Shown: positions 1 through 6,363 of the stretch, in pieces
Position numbering within the stretch: the first letter of the stretch is position 1
How the letters are laid out: each line of letters starts with the position of its first letter
Notes under the pieces: generated by a model
Told to the model about the DNA's origin: nothing
The model's database searches: none
What the model saw: only the letters and a program-made list of their open reading frames with translations
Position numbers and translations under genes: made by a program
Source: an uncultured Sphingobium sp.
GTDB taxonomy: Bacteria; Pseudomonadota; Alphaproteobacteria; Sphingomonadales; Sphingomonadaceae
Direction: 5' to 3'
Assembly: GCA_913773715.1 (NCBI GenBank)
Contig: CAJYHD010000088.1
Coordinates: forward strand, 1-9,778
Length of the DNA: 9,778 nt

Positions 1-1
1 G

Positions 2-1156
2 TTGCTTGGCCTCGTCGGGCGCATGGGTGAGCGCGAGTTGTTCGTCGCTGTCGGCCTGTTCACCGTTCTCGCCGCAGCCGCGCTGATGCACGCGCTGCAT
101 CTCTCGACAGCGCTCGGTGCCTTTATCGCCGGTGTGATGCTCGCGGACTCGCCCTATCGGCATGAGATCGAATCGGATGTCGAACCATTCCGCTCGATCC
201 TGCTCGGCCTCTTCTTCCTTGCGGTCGGCATGGTGCTCGATCTGCGCACGGTCGCAGCCAATCCACTGTTCGTCCTGTCGATGGCGCTCGCGCTGGTCGC
301 AACAAAGGCGGCGATCATCACAGGCCTCGCCCGCCTGTTCGGCATGCCCGGCAAGCAGGCACTCGGCGCAGGCCTGCTCTTGAGCCAGGGCGGCGAGTTC
401 GGCTTCGTCCTCTTCGCGCAGGCACAGGGCGCGCTGCTGATCGCGCCGCAAGCCGCAAGCCTGTTCAGTGCGATCGTCACCTTCTCCATGGCGACGACGC
501 CATTCCTGATGCTTTTTGCTCGCCGCTTCGAATTCTCCCGCCCCAAGGACGACGATCTGCCAGGGCCGGAGGATGCGCCACGCGGATCGGCGATCATCGT
601 GGGCTATGGCCGCTTCGGCCAGACGGTGGCGCAGATGCTGATGGGGCATGGCTTCGGCGTGGTCCTGATCGACAAGAAGCCCGCGCAGATCGAAACCTCC
701 AGCCGCTTCGACATGAAGGTCTATTATGGCGACGGCACGCGCATAGATTTGCTCCGCCGGGCGGGCGCCGACGAAGCGCGGCTAATCGCCTTCTGCATCG
801 ACGACGCGTCGCTCGATTCGCGTGTGCTGGAACCGATCGCCGAGGCCTTCCCGCAAGCCGCCCTCGTCGTGCGCGCCTTCGACCGAAGGCAGGTGCTGGC
901 GCTTCAGGACATGGACATCGCCGGTGTCGTGCGCGAAGTCTATGAGTCGGCAATCTGCATGGGAGCGCAGGCGATGAAGACGCTGGGCGTGTCCGATGAG
1001 GAAGTGCTGGAGGTGGAGCGGCAATATCGTGAAAATGACGCGCAACGCCTCGCCGTCCAGCATGAACAGGGCAGCCTCGTCGCCGCCAAGGACCTGATGT
1101 TTCGTCCAGGTAATACCATGACCCTAGCATCGCGCGAGAAGGAAGAAGACGCATGA
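2..1156 (+). CDS. CPA2-family (KefB/KefC-type) monovalent cation:proton antiporter, 3' part only
   Basis: This inner-membrane antiporter is predicted to exchange K+ or Na+ for H+. The reading frame is open at the left edge, so the N-terminal part is missing: about 384 residues are present and family members usually exceed 550. Window residues 1 to about 172 are hydrophobic membrane segments. They carry a strongly conserved KefB/KefC-like stretch (STALGAFIAGVMLADSPYRH, then FFLAVGM). A charged linker follows, then a cytoplasmic TrkA-N/RCK nucleotide-binding domain from about residue 195, with the Rossmann motif GYGRFG at 201-206 and the usual downstream acidic residue (VVLIDKK). After that comes a tail rich in charged residues. 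The stop overlaps the next start as ATGA, so the DUF423 gene is translationally coupled. The family call is firm. Which ion it moves, and whether it is glutathione-gated like E. coli KefB/KefC or closer to YbaL, cannot be told from this fragment. Confidence 0.92.
   Translation: MLGLVGRMGERELFVAVGLFTVLAAAALMHALHLSTALGAFIAGVMLADSPYRHEIESDVEPFRSILLGLFFLAVGMVLDLRTVAANPLFVLSMALALVATKAAIITGLARLFGMPGKQALGAGLLLSQGGEFGFVLFAQAQGALLIAPQAASLFSAIVTFSMATTPFLMLFARRFEFSRPKDDDLPGPEDAPRGSAIIVGYGRFGQTVAQMLMGHGFGVVLIDKKPAQIETSSRFDMKVYYGDGTRIDLLRRAGADEARLIAFCIDDASLDSRVLEPIAEAFPQAALVVRAFDRRQVLALQDMDIAGVVREVYESAICMGAQAMKTLGVSDEEVLEVERQYRENDAQRLAVQHEQGSLVAAKDLMFRPGNTMTLASREKEEDA
1139..1143 (+). promoter_or_regulatory. 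Shine-Dalgarno site for the DUF423 gene
   Basis: AAGGA lies 9 bases before the ATG at 1153, inside the end of the antiporter gene. Together with the ATGA overlap it supports this start and coupled translation. Confidence 0.6.
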
Positions 1157-1479
1157 TCCCGATCCTTGCCTGCCTGTCGGCCGCGCTCGCAATCGGTGCA
1201 GGCGCATTCGGCGCGCACGGCGTTTCCGATCCCAAGGCCGCGGAATGGCTACGCACCGGCGGCCTGTATCAGCTTGTCCATGCGGTCGCGGCCATCGCCC
1301 TCATCGGCGCGGCACGGGGCGCGGCAGCGCTGATGCTGGTCGGCGCGGCGATCTTTGCAGTCAGCCTTTATGTCATGGCGCTGGGCGGCCCACGCTGGCT
1401 GGGCGCGGTTACGCCGATCGGCGGCACGTTGATGATCGCGGGATGGCTTTGGGCAGCATGGAGCTTCAGCCGCGCTTGA
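1153..1479 (+). CDS. DUF423 (YgdD-type) small integral membrane protein
   Basis: This 108-residue protein is nearly all hydrophobic, with about four predicted membrane segments: roughly residues 3-22, 40-56, 58-77 and 84-105. Family marks are the early GAGAFGAHG motif (about 16-24), the YQLVHAVA stretch and a late TPIGGTLMIAGW segment. The length matches the usual 110-130 residues of DUF423/YgdD proteins. The biochemical function of the family is not established. The start is the ATG at 1153, which overlaps the antiporter stop by 4 bases and has an AAGGA Shine-Dalgarno site 9 bases upstream. The two genes are therefore almost certainly one transcript, and a membrane role alongside the antiporter is possible but only inferred. 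The gap to the following zur-like gene is 46 bases. Confidence 0.93.
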   Translation: MIPILACLSAALAIGAGAFGAHGVSDPKAAEWLRTGGLYQLVHAVAAIALIGAARGAAALMLVGAAIFAVSLYVMALGGPRWLGAVTPIGGTLMIAGWLWAAWSFSRA

Positions 1480-1496
1480 TATCACGCAAGCGCCTC

Positions 1497-1525
1497 TTGC
1501 TCCCTTCCCCGCAGCAACCTAGATT
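1497..1525 (+). promoter_or_regulatory. candidate promoter of the zur-like gene (TTGCTC-N17-TAGATT)
   Basis: TTGCTC (1497-1502) and TAGATT (1520-1525) are spaced by exactly 17 bases. They match the sigma-70 consensus at 3/6 and 4/6 positions. Transcription starting about 7 bases after the -10 box would begin near 1532, where an in-frame ATG of the regulator lies. Weak boxes of this kind occur by chance, so the call rests mainly on spacing and position. Confidence 0.3.
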
Positions 1526-1996
1526 ATGTCCATGGCAGAGCATCGTCACAATCATACAGAACCGACCGGCGCGAAGCTGGCTGATGCCGCGCGCCATACG
1601 CTTGAGACGAAACAGGAACAATGGACGCCGATGCGCGCTGCGATCTTCGACGCACTTGCCGCCGAAGACAAGCCCGCCTCCGCCTACGACATCGCCGACA
1701 CCGTATCGAAAGCGCGGGGCAAGCGGGTCGCACCCAACAGCGTCTATCGCATCCTCGACCTGTTCGTCGCCAACAACATCGCCATGCGGGTCGAGAGCGC
1801 CAACGCCTATATCGCTAACGCGCATCCGGGCTGTCATCACGACTGCATCTTCCTCGTCTGCGATGCCTGTGGACAAGTGACGCACATCGATGATGACCCG
1901 ATCACCGGAGCGCTGCGTTTGGCAGCGGAAAAGGCTGGATTCGCGCCGAAGAGGCCCGTGGTCGAAGTGCGCGGCACCTGCGCTGCTTGCCACTGA
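1526..1996 (+). CDS. zur: Fur-family transcriptional regulator, Zur-like zinc uptake repressor
   Basis: This is a 156-residue metal-dependent DNA-binding repressor, expected to hold zinc-uptake genes off when zinc is sufficient. The N-terminal winged-helix part spans about residues 20-92 (TPMRAAIFDAL, then APNSVYRILDLF as the recognition-helix region). The dimerisation and metal part follows: H100, C103, H104, H105 and C107, then C112-D-A-C115. The end carries VVEVRGTCAAC with C152 and C155. The two CxxC pairs are the structural zinc site of Fur proteins. The ending resembles E. coli Zur (IEAHGLCAAC), which favours Zur over Fur or PerR. The N-terminus is histidine-rich (EHRHNH). No Shine-Dalgarno site precedes ATG 1526, and ATG 1532 (protein MAEHRH..., 154 residues) is an alternative start. 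The gene lies 46 bases after the DUF423 gene. Its targets cannot be seen here. Confidence 0.9.
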   Translation: MSMAEHRHNHTEPTGAKLADAARHTLETKQEQWTPMRAAIFDALAAEDKPASAYDIADTVSKARGKRVAPNSVYRILDLFVANNIAMRVESANAYIANAHPGCHHDCIFLVCDACGQVTHIDDDPITGALRLAAEKAGFAPKRPVVEVRGTCAACH

Positions 1997-2151
1997 TCGG
2001 CCTACCTGATGGCGATCATCGCACCGTTCGGATCGATCCAGCGTTGATTTTCGTTTCATCTGCGGCAAAGGGGACAGCCCTTTCGAACAAGGCAGCGTCA
2101 ATCGGCGCGCCGGGGTTCGACTTGGTCCGGGAAAGCGAGTAAACGTCGATC
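1997..2151. other. intergenic region between zur-like gene and dxs
   Basis: This 155-base gap must hold any dxs promoter, but I find no convincing -35/-10 pair. Visible structure is a perfect 10-base palindrome GGATCGATCC (2030-2039) and a short hairpin AAAGGG-gacag-CCCTTT (2067-2083, 6 bp stem, 5-base loop). The hairpin is not followed by a T-run, so it is not a good terminator. It could sit in the dxs leader. No TPP-riboswitch signature (CUGAGA/GAACCUGAU) is present. Confidence 0.4.
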
Positions 2152-4074
2152 ATGTCCAATCCGACCACCCCGTTGCTCGACACCGTTCGTACTCCCGACG
2201 ACCTGCGTAAACTGAAGCCCGAGGATCTGGGCCAGCTTGCAGATGAACTGCGTGCGGAGACGATCTCCGCCGTGGGGGCAACTGGTGGCCATCTGGGATC
2301 GGGATTGGGCGTGGTCGAACTGACGACCGCGATCCACTATGTATTCGACACGCCGAACGACAAGCTCATCTGGGACGTCGGGCATCAATGCTACCCGCAC
2401 AAGATCCTGACCGGACGCCGCGATCGCATCCGCACCTTGCGGCAGGGCGGCGGCCTCAGCGGCTTCACCAAGCGGTCCGAAAGCGAATATGATCCGTTCG
2501 GCGCGGCGCATAGTTCGACGTCGATCAGCGCGGCGCTCGGCTTCGCGATCGCCAACAAGCTGAAGGATCAGCCGGGCAAGGGGATCGCCGTCATCGGCGA
2601 CGGCGCGATGTCGGCAGGCATGGCCTATGAGGCGATGAATAACGCGCGCGAGGCGGGCAATCGCCTCGTCGTCATCCTCAACGACAATGACATGTCGATC
2701 GCGCCGCCCGTCGGCGGGCTATCGGCCTATCTGGCGCGGCTGGTGTCCAGCCGCGAGTTCCTGGGCCTGCGTGATCTTGCCAAGAAGCTGGCGCGCAAGC
2801 TGCCCCGCCCGTTGCACAAGGCAGCCAAGAAGACCGACGAGTTTGCGCGCGGCATGGCGATGGGCGGCACGCTGTTCGAGGAACTGGGCTTTTATTATGT
2901 CGGCCCGATTGACGGCCATAATCTCGACCAGTTGATCCCTGTTCTCGAAAATGTCCGCGACGCTGCCGAAGGGCCGTGCCTGATCCATGTCGTGACACAG
3001 AAGGGCAAGGGCTACGCGCCCGCCGAGGCCGCTGCCGACAAATATCACGGCGTCCAGAAGTTCGACGTCATCACCGGCACGCAGGCGAAGGCTCCGCCCG
3101 GCCCGCCGAGCTACACCAATGTCTTTGCCGATGCTCTGGTGGCAGAGGCGCAGCGCGATCCTGCCGTGTGCGCGATCACGGCAGCGATGCCGTCCGGCAC
3201 TGGTCTCGACAAGTTTCAGAAGGCCTTCCCAAATCGGACCTTCGACGTCGGTATCGCCGAACAACATGCCGTGACGTTCGCGGCCGGGCTGGCGGCGCAA
3301 GGCATGCGCCCATTTTGTGCCATCTATTCGACCTTTCTTCAGCGCGCTTACGATCAAGTCGTACATGATGTAGCGATACAGAACCTGCCGGTGCGGTTCG
3401 CAATCGACCGCGCGGGCCTCGTTGGTGCGGACGGTGCGACCCATGCGGGCAGCTTCGACGTCGCCTATCTCGCGACCCTGCCCAACTTCGTCGTGATGGC
3501 GGCGGCGGACGAGGCCGAAATGGTTCATATGGTCCACACCTGCGCGCTGCATGATGATGGCCCCATTGCGCTGCGCTATCCGCGTGGCAATGGCACCGGC
3601 ATCGAAATGCCCGCAGCGCCTGAGCGTCTGGAGATCGGCAAGGGCCGCATCGTGTGCGAAGGGCGTCAGGTCGCGATCCTGTCGCTCGGCACACGGCTTG
3701 AGGAAGCTATGAAGGCGGCGGAGGCTCTGGAAGCCAAAGGGCTATCAACCACCGTCGCCGACCTGCGCTTTGCCAAGCCGCTGGACGAGGCGCTGATCCG
3801 CAAGCTGCTGACCACGCACGAAGTTGCAGTCACGATCGAAGAAGGCGCGGTCGGTGGCCTTGGCGCGCATGTGCTGACGCTGGCAAGTGATCTTGGCCTC
3901 ATCGACAATGGCCTGAAGCTGCGTACGATGCGCCTGCCCGACATCTTCCAGGATCAGGACAAGCCCGATGTGCAATATGCCGATGCTAAGCTAGATGCAG
4001 CGTCGATCGTAAACACGGTGCTGACTGCGTTGCGGCACAACAGCGCCGGGGTAGAAACCGGAGCAAGAGCGTAG
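2152..4074 (+). CDS. dxs: 1-deoxy-D-xylulose-5-phosphate synthase
   Basis: This cytosolic, thiamine-diphosphate-dependent enzyme condenses pyruvate and glyceraldehyde 3-phosphate to DXP. That is the first step of the MEP isoprenoid pathway and also feeds thiamine and pyridoxal synthesis. The 640 residues form a full-length protein (E. coli has 620). The N-terminal TPP domain has GGHLGSGLG with H47, [11 protein letters not shown], the TPP/Mg motif GDGAMSAG (149-156) and NDNDMSIAP (177-185). KGKGYAPAE (284-292) follows. The pyrimidine-binding domain has [10 protein letters not shown] with the catalytic E370, and [13 protein letters not shown] (419-431). The transketolase C-terminal domain runs from about residue 495 to 620. 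All expected active-site residues are present. The start at ATG 2152 gives the usual N-terminus ([16 protein letters not shown]), although the Shine-Dalgarno signal is weak. It stands alone on the plus strand, 155 bases after the zur-like gene, and ends facing the leftward operon. Confidence 0.98.
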   Translation: MSNPTTPLLDTVRTPDDLRKLKPEDLGQLADELRAETISAVGATGGHLGSGLGVVELTTAIHYVFDTPNDKLIWDVGHQCYPHKILTGRRDRIRTLRQGGGLSGFTKRSESEYDPFGAAHSSTSISAALGFAIANKLKDQPGKGIAVIGDGAMSAGMAYEAMNNAREAGNRLVVILNDNDMSIAPPVGGLSAYLARLVSSREFLGLRDLAKKLARKLPRPLHKAAKKTDEFARGMAMGGTLFEELGFYYVGPIDGHNLDQLIPVLENVRDAAEGPCLIHVVTQKGKGYAPAEAAADKYHGVQKFDVITGTQAKAPPGPPSYTNVFADALVAEAQRDPAVCAITAAMPSGTGLDKFQKAFPNRTFDVGIAEQHAVTFAAGLAAQGMRPFCAIYSTFLQRAYDQVVHDVAIQNLPVRFAIDRAGLVGADGATHAGSFDVAYLATLPNFVVMAAADEAEMVHMVHTCALHDDGPIALRYPRGNGTGIEMPAAPERLEIGKGRIVCEGRQVAILSLGTRLEEAMKAAEALEAKGLSTTVADLRFAKPLDEALIRKLLTTHEVAVTIEEGAVGGLGAHVLTLASDLGLIDNGLKLRTMRLPDIFQDQDKPDVQYADAKLDAASIVNTVLTALRHNSAGVETGARA

Positions 4075-4081
4075 CTCGATT

Positions 4082-4100
4082 GGCGTCGTTTTGCGACGTC
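4082..4100 (+). terminator. candidate stem-loop at the 3' end of dxs
   Basis: GGCGTCG-ttttg-CGACGTC begins 7 bases after the dxs stop. It forms a 7 bp stem (one G-T wobble) with a 5-base loop. A second small hairpin, CGGT-gggag-ACCG (4100-4112), follows directly. There is no downstream T-run, so it is at best an imperfect intrinsic terminator or a 3'-end stabilising structure. Confidence 0.35.
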
Positions 4101-4180
4101 GGTGGGAGACCGCCAAGATGTCCTATCTGCGACAGACCTGCCATAGGGATTTGACAGGCGACATGGATCTTGATCGCTAA

Positions 4181-4237
4181 CGAAGTTACAAGATATTGAT
4201 ATATAATTTCGCATTCTGCGGGAAATGTGCGAAGTTA
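4181..4237. repeat. direct repeat CGAAGTTA flanking a TATAAT box
   Basis: CGAAGTTA occurs at 4181-4188 and again at 4230-4237, 49 bases apart. A TATAAT hexamer lies between them at 4202-4207. The first copy is itself part of the small palindrome TAAC-gaa-GTTA (4178-4188). The second copy pairs with TAATTTCGCA (4204-4213) to form a 10 bp inverted repeat with one G-T wobble and a 14-base loop. The arrangement resembles operator sites around a promoter or the stem of a small RNA. No -35 box stands at the right distance from TATAAT, so function is unproven. Confidence 0.4.
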
Positions 4238-4297
4238 AGGGGCGGTTGCTGCTTCTCACGTACGCCCGTTGCATGGCGTCATTCTAGGTTGTACGGC

Positions 4298-4319
4298 GCC
4301 TGCCAATAGCCTCGCAGGC
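4298..4319 (-). terminator. candidate stem-loop downstream of the RHH gene
   Basis: GCCTGC and GCAGGC form a perfect 6 bp inverted repeat with a 10-base loop. It lies 6 bases beyond the stop codon of the leftward RHH gene, where the long leftward transcript should end. It lacks a following T-run in the direction of transcription, so termination is only suggested by position. Confidence 0.3.
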
Positions 4320-4325
4320 CAACAA

Positions 4326-4613
4326 TTACTTAGTAAATTGAGCATCTTGCCGATCCAGCAACTGCTTGAAAAGCCAGCATCGCACCGCTCCCGCCAATCC
4401 TGGCGGACTATCGGCGGAAAGCCTCTGCACATCGATCTGTGCGATGAGAGCATTTACGGGAATGCCGCTTGCCCGCGCTTCCCACTTGAGCATGTTCCAG
4501 AATATCGGCTCGAGGCTGATCGCGGTCTGATGTCCCGCGATCGTCACGCTCCGCTTGATCGGTGGTGCGAAGGGCGATCCTTCTTCCTGTGACCGGAGAT
4601 CGCTCTCGCCCAT
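4326..4613 (-). CDS. ribbon-helix-helix DNA-binding domain protein (RHH_4 / COG4321 type)
   Basis: This 95-residue protein is a likely small transcriptional regulator. The N-terminal 19 residues are polar and probably disordered. Next comes the typical RHH_4 core: a strand region KRSVTIAGHQTAISLE (20-35), a first helix about 36-50 (PIFWNMLKWEARASG), a turn, a second helix about 52-64 (PVNALIAQIDVQR), and a C-terminal hydrophobic segment GLAGAVRCWLFKQLL (72-86). The RSVTIAGH..SLE..FW pattern is the family's hallmark. Proteins of this kind bind DNA as dimers through the strand. The start at ATG 4613 lies 3 bases after the phaB stop, without its own Shine-Dalgarno site, so translation is probably coupled to phaB. 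It is the last gene of the leftward run. Its target is unknown; phaB or other polyhydroxyalkanoate genes are a guess from position. Confidence 0.86.
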   Translation of the reverse strand: MGESDLRSQEEGSPFAPPIKRSVTIAGHQTAISLEPIFWNMLKWEARASGIPVNALIAQIDVQRLSADSPPGLAGAVRCWLFKQLLDRQDAQFTK

Positions 4614-4616
4614 ATG

Positions 4617-5339
4617 TTAATACATGTGCTGGCCGCCGTTGATCGACAGCGTGCTGCCCGTCACGAAACCACCATCCTCGCTACAGAAGAAGGCCACGCC
4701 GCGCGCGATTTCATGGGCTTGGCCCAGGCGGCCAACCGGAATCTTCGCCACGATCTTTTCCAAGACCGGCGCCGGGACCGCCGCAACCATGTCGGTGTCG
4801 ATATAGCCGGGCGCGATCGCGTTGACGGTCACGCCATATTTCGCACCTTCCTGTGCCAGCGCCTTGGTGAAGCCATGGATGCCGGACTTGGCGGCGGCGT
4901 AGTTCACCTGACCATATTGGCCCGCCTGCCCGTTGATCGACCCGATGTTGACGATCCGGCCCCAACCACGTTCGCGCATGCCGCCGAACGTAGCCTTCGC
5001 CATGTTGAAACAACCGCCCAGGTTGATGCGCATGACTTCGTTCCAGTCGTCGAAGCTCATCTTGGACAGCACGCCATCACGGGTAATGCCCGCATTGTTA
5101 ACGACGACATCGATCGAACCCAGCGCCTCGACAACGGCCGCGCAGCCATCAAGGCAGGCCTGATGATCGCCCACGTCCCACTTGAAGGCGGCAATGCCGG
5201 TCGCGTCGGTGAAGGCCTTCGCCTTCTCCTCATTGCCCGCATAGTTGGCGGCGACCTTGTATCCCAGATCCCGTAAAGCAAGGCTGATCGCTTCGCCGAT
5301 GCCGCGCGTTCCACCCGTTACGATCGCTACCTTCGACAT
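4617..5339 (-). CDS. phaB: acetoacetyl-CoA reductase (NADPH, SDR family)
   Basis: This enzyme reduces acetoacetyl-CoA to (R)-3-hydroxybutyryl-CoA, the monomer for polyhydroxybutyrate. It is a 240-residue classical short-chain dehydrogenase with cofactor motif TGGTRGIG (8-15), NNAG (81-84), N106, catalytic S134, and Y147-x3-K151. The features that separate PhaB from FabG are present: SINGQAGQYGQVNY around the active site, the PGYIDTDM loop (177-184) and the ending NGGQHMY. FabG is the main alternative but fits less well. An upstream ATG at 5345 is in frame. However, the strong Shine-Dalgarno AGGGAGG (5346-5352) abuts that codon and sits at the ideal 6 bases from the ATG at 5339, so 5339 is chosen. 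It follows hemH by 25 bases and precedes the RHH gene by 3. No PHA synthase (phaC) or thiolase (phaA) gene lies in the window. Confidence 0.94.
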   Translation of the reverse strand: MSKVAIVTGGTRGIGEAISLALRDLGYKVAANYAGNEEKAKAFTDATGIAAFKWDVGDHQACLDGCAAVVEALGSIDVVVNNAGITRDGVLSKMSFDDWNEVMRINLGGCFNMAKATFGGMRERGWGRIVNIGSINGQAGQYGQVNYAAAKSGIHGFTKALAQEGAKYGVTVNAIAPGYIDTDMVAAVPAPVLEKIVAKIPVGRLGQAHEIARGVAFFCSEDGGFVTGSTLSINGGQHMY

Positions 5340-5345
5340 GCGCAT

Positions 5346-5352
5346 CCTCCCT
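5346..5352 (-). promoter_or_regulatory. strong ribosome binding site of phaB (decides the start)
   Basis: On the minus strand AGGGAGG lies 6 bases before the ATG at 5339 and 0 bases before the in-frame ATG at 5345. Only the 5339 start has workable spacing. This is one of the two best Shine-Dalgarno sites in the window, suggesting phaB is translated efficiently independent of hemH. Confidence 0.8.
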
Positions 5353-5364
5353 GTTGAGGGTCAG

Positions 5365-6363
5365 TCAAATCCAACCCGAAAGCTCGCGACCGATCAGCCG
5401 CAGATACAAAGTGATAGCTTCGGCCGTTGCGTTTAAACAGGGTAAATACGCAAATCTTTCGCCACCTTGGCTCAAAAAAACATCCCGCGCCCGCAGCGCA
5501 ATTTCCTCGAGCGTTTCCAGACAATCAGCAGAAAAACCCGGCGTCATGACGGCAATGTTACGAACGCCCTGTTTCACCAGCCCGGCAAGTGTCGCCTCGG
5601 TTTCCGGCCCCAGCCATTCGGCTCGTCCGAAACGGGACTGAAAGCTCATATGCACTGGGTAAGGCAGCGCCTCCCTCAGCAATCGCGCCGTCTTGACCGA
5701 ATGACAATGATAGGGATCGCCAAGGTGCAAGGTGCGCTTGGGCATACCGTGGAAACTCGCGAGCAAGGCGTCCGGTTCGAAATCGAGCGTCGCGACATGT
5801 TGCTCAACCGATGTCACGAGTGCGGCGATATAGTCGCGATCGTCATAATATGGCGGCAGCGTTCGGATCGCGGGTTGCCAGCGCATGGCCCGCAATGCGG
5901 CGAAGGCTGCGTCATTGGCCGTAGCGGTCGTCGCGGCGCAATATTGGGGATAAAGCGGCGCAAGCAGGATGCGTTCGCAACCTGCTTCCCTCATCGCTTT
6001 CAGCTTGGTCCCGATCGCCGGATTGCCATAACGCATCGCCCAATCGACGACGATATCGGCACCCATCGCTTGCTGGAGCGCCTCGGCGGTCGCGGCGGTA
6101 TAGACGGCCAAGGGCGATCCATCTGGCGTCCAGACCTGCTGATAGGCATGCGCAGACTTGCGCGGGCGGGTGGTCAGGATGACGCCCCGTAAGATGGGTT
6201 GCCAGACGAGCTTGGGTATTTCCACGACGCGCGGGTCGGATAGAAACTCGGCAAGATACCGGCGCACCGATCGGGCATCGGGACCGTCGGGCGTACCCAG
6301 ATTGATGAGGAGGACGCCGACGCGGGGGGAAGCGACGGGCGGATGATCGGTTGGAAGCAGCAT
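5365..6363 (-). CDS. hemH: ferrochelatase (protoporphyrin/coproporphyrin ferrochelatase)
   Basis: This enzyme inserts Fe2+ into a porphyrin in the last stage of heme synthesis. It is soluble or peripheral at the inner membrane. The 332 residues match the usual 320-350. Motifs in order are GVLLINLGTPD (16-26), SPLAVYT (83-89), LLAPLYPQYCAATTA (133-147), the catalytic-histidine segment SFHGMPKR (H205), LGDPYHCH, SFQSRFGRAEWLGP (240-253), and GFSADCLETLEEI (277-288). The conserved glutamate opposite the histidine is E283. The start is ATG 6363, whose A is also the last base of the preceding TGA stop (TGATG). A TTG one codon earlier (6366) is possible but unlikely. There is no clear Shine-Dalgarno site, so translation is probably coupled to the molybdopterin gene upstream. 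phaB follows after 25 bases. Confidence 0.97.
   Translation of the reverse strand: MLLPTDHPPVASPRVGVLLINLGTPDGPDARSVRRYLAEFLSDPRVVEIPKLVWQPILRGVILTTRPRKSAHAYQQVWTPDGSPLAVYTAATAEALQQAMGADIVVDWAMRYGNPAIGTKLKAMREAGCERILLAPLYPQYCAATTATANDAAFAALRAMRWQPAIRTLPPYYDDRDYIAALVTSVEQHVATLDFEPDALLASFHGMPKRTLHLGDPYHCHSVKTARLLREALPYPVHMSFQSRFGRAEWLGPETEATLAGLVKQGVRNIAVMTPGFSADCLETLEEIALRARDVFLSQGGERFAYLPCLNATAEAITLYLRLIGRELSGWI

Larger units (their letters stand above)
4075..4325. other. gene-free stretch between convergent dxs and the RHH gene, with an AT-rich island
   Basis: No coding sequence is supported in these 251 bases. The left part holds the dxs end hairpins. The middle (about 4165-4240) is markedly AT-richer than the surroundings and contains a perfect TATAAT box, a repeated octamer CGAAGTTA and inverted repeats. 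The right part has a GCCTGC/GCAGGC inverted repeat just beyond the RHH stop. No tRNA or known RNA family was recognisable by eye. Confidence 0.5.

Noticed and set aside
2067..2083. AAAGGG/CCCTTT hairpin as a terminator of the zur-like gene
   Set aside because: The stem is only 6 bp with three A-T pairs at its base and no T-run follows; it is recorded only as structure in the gap.
1997..2151. Possible TPP riboswitch ahead of thiamine-dependent dxs
   Set aside because: The conserved CUGAGA and GAACCUGAU cores are absent, and Dxs uses rather than makes thiamine diphosphate.
2719..3552. 277-residue minus-strand open frame
   Set aside because: It lies antisense within dxs and has no family features.
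4151..4156. Perfect TTGACA hexamer
   Set aside because: The only good -10 box (4202-4207) is 45 bases away, and at 16-18 bases there is only TCGCTA/CGCTAA, so the hexamer alone does not make a promoter.
4269..4592. 107-residue plus-strand open frame downstream of the TATAAT box
   Set aside because: It overlaps the RHH gene antisense, has no Shine-Dalgarno site and no familiar motif; the RHH reading has clear domain support.
4614..5276. 220-residue plus-strand open frame
   Set aside because: It is the antisense shadow of phaB and shows no recognisable domain.
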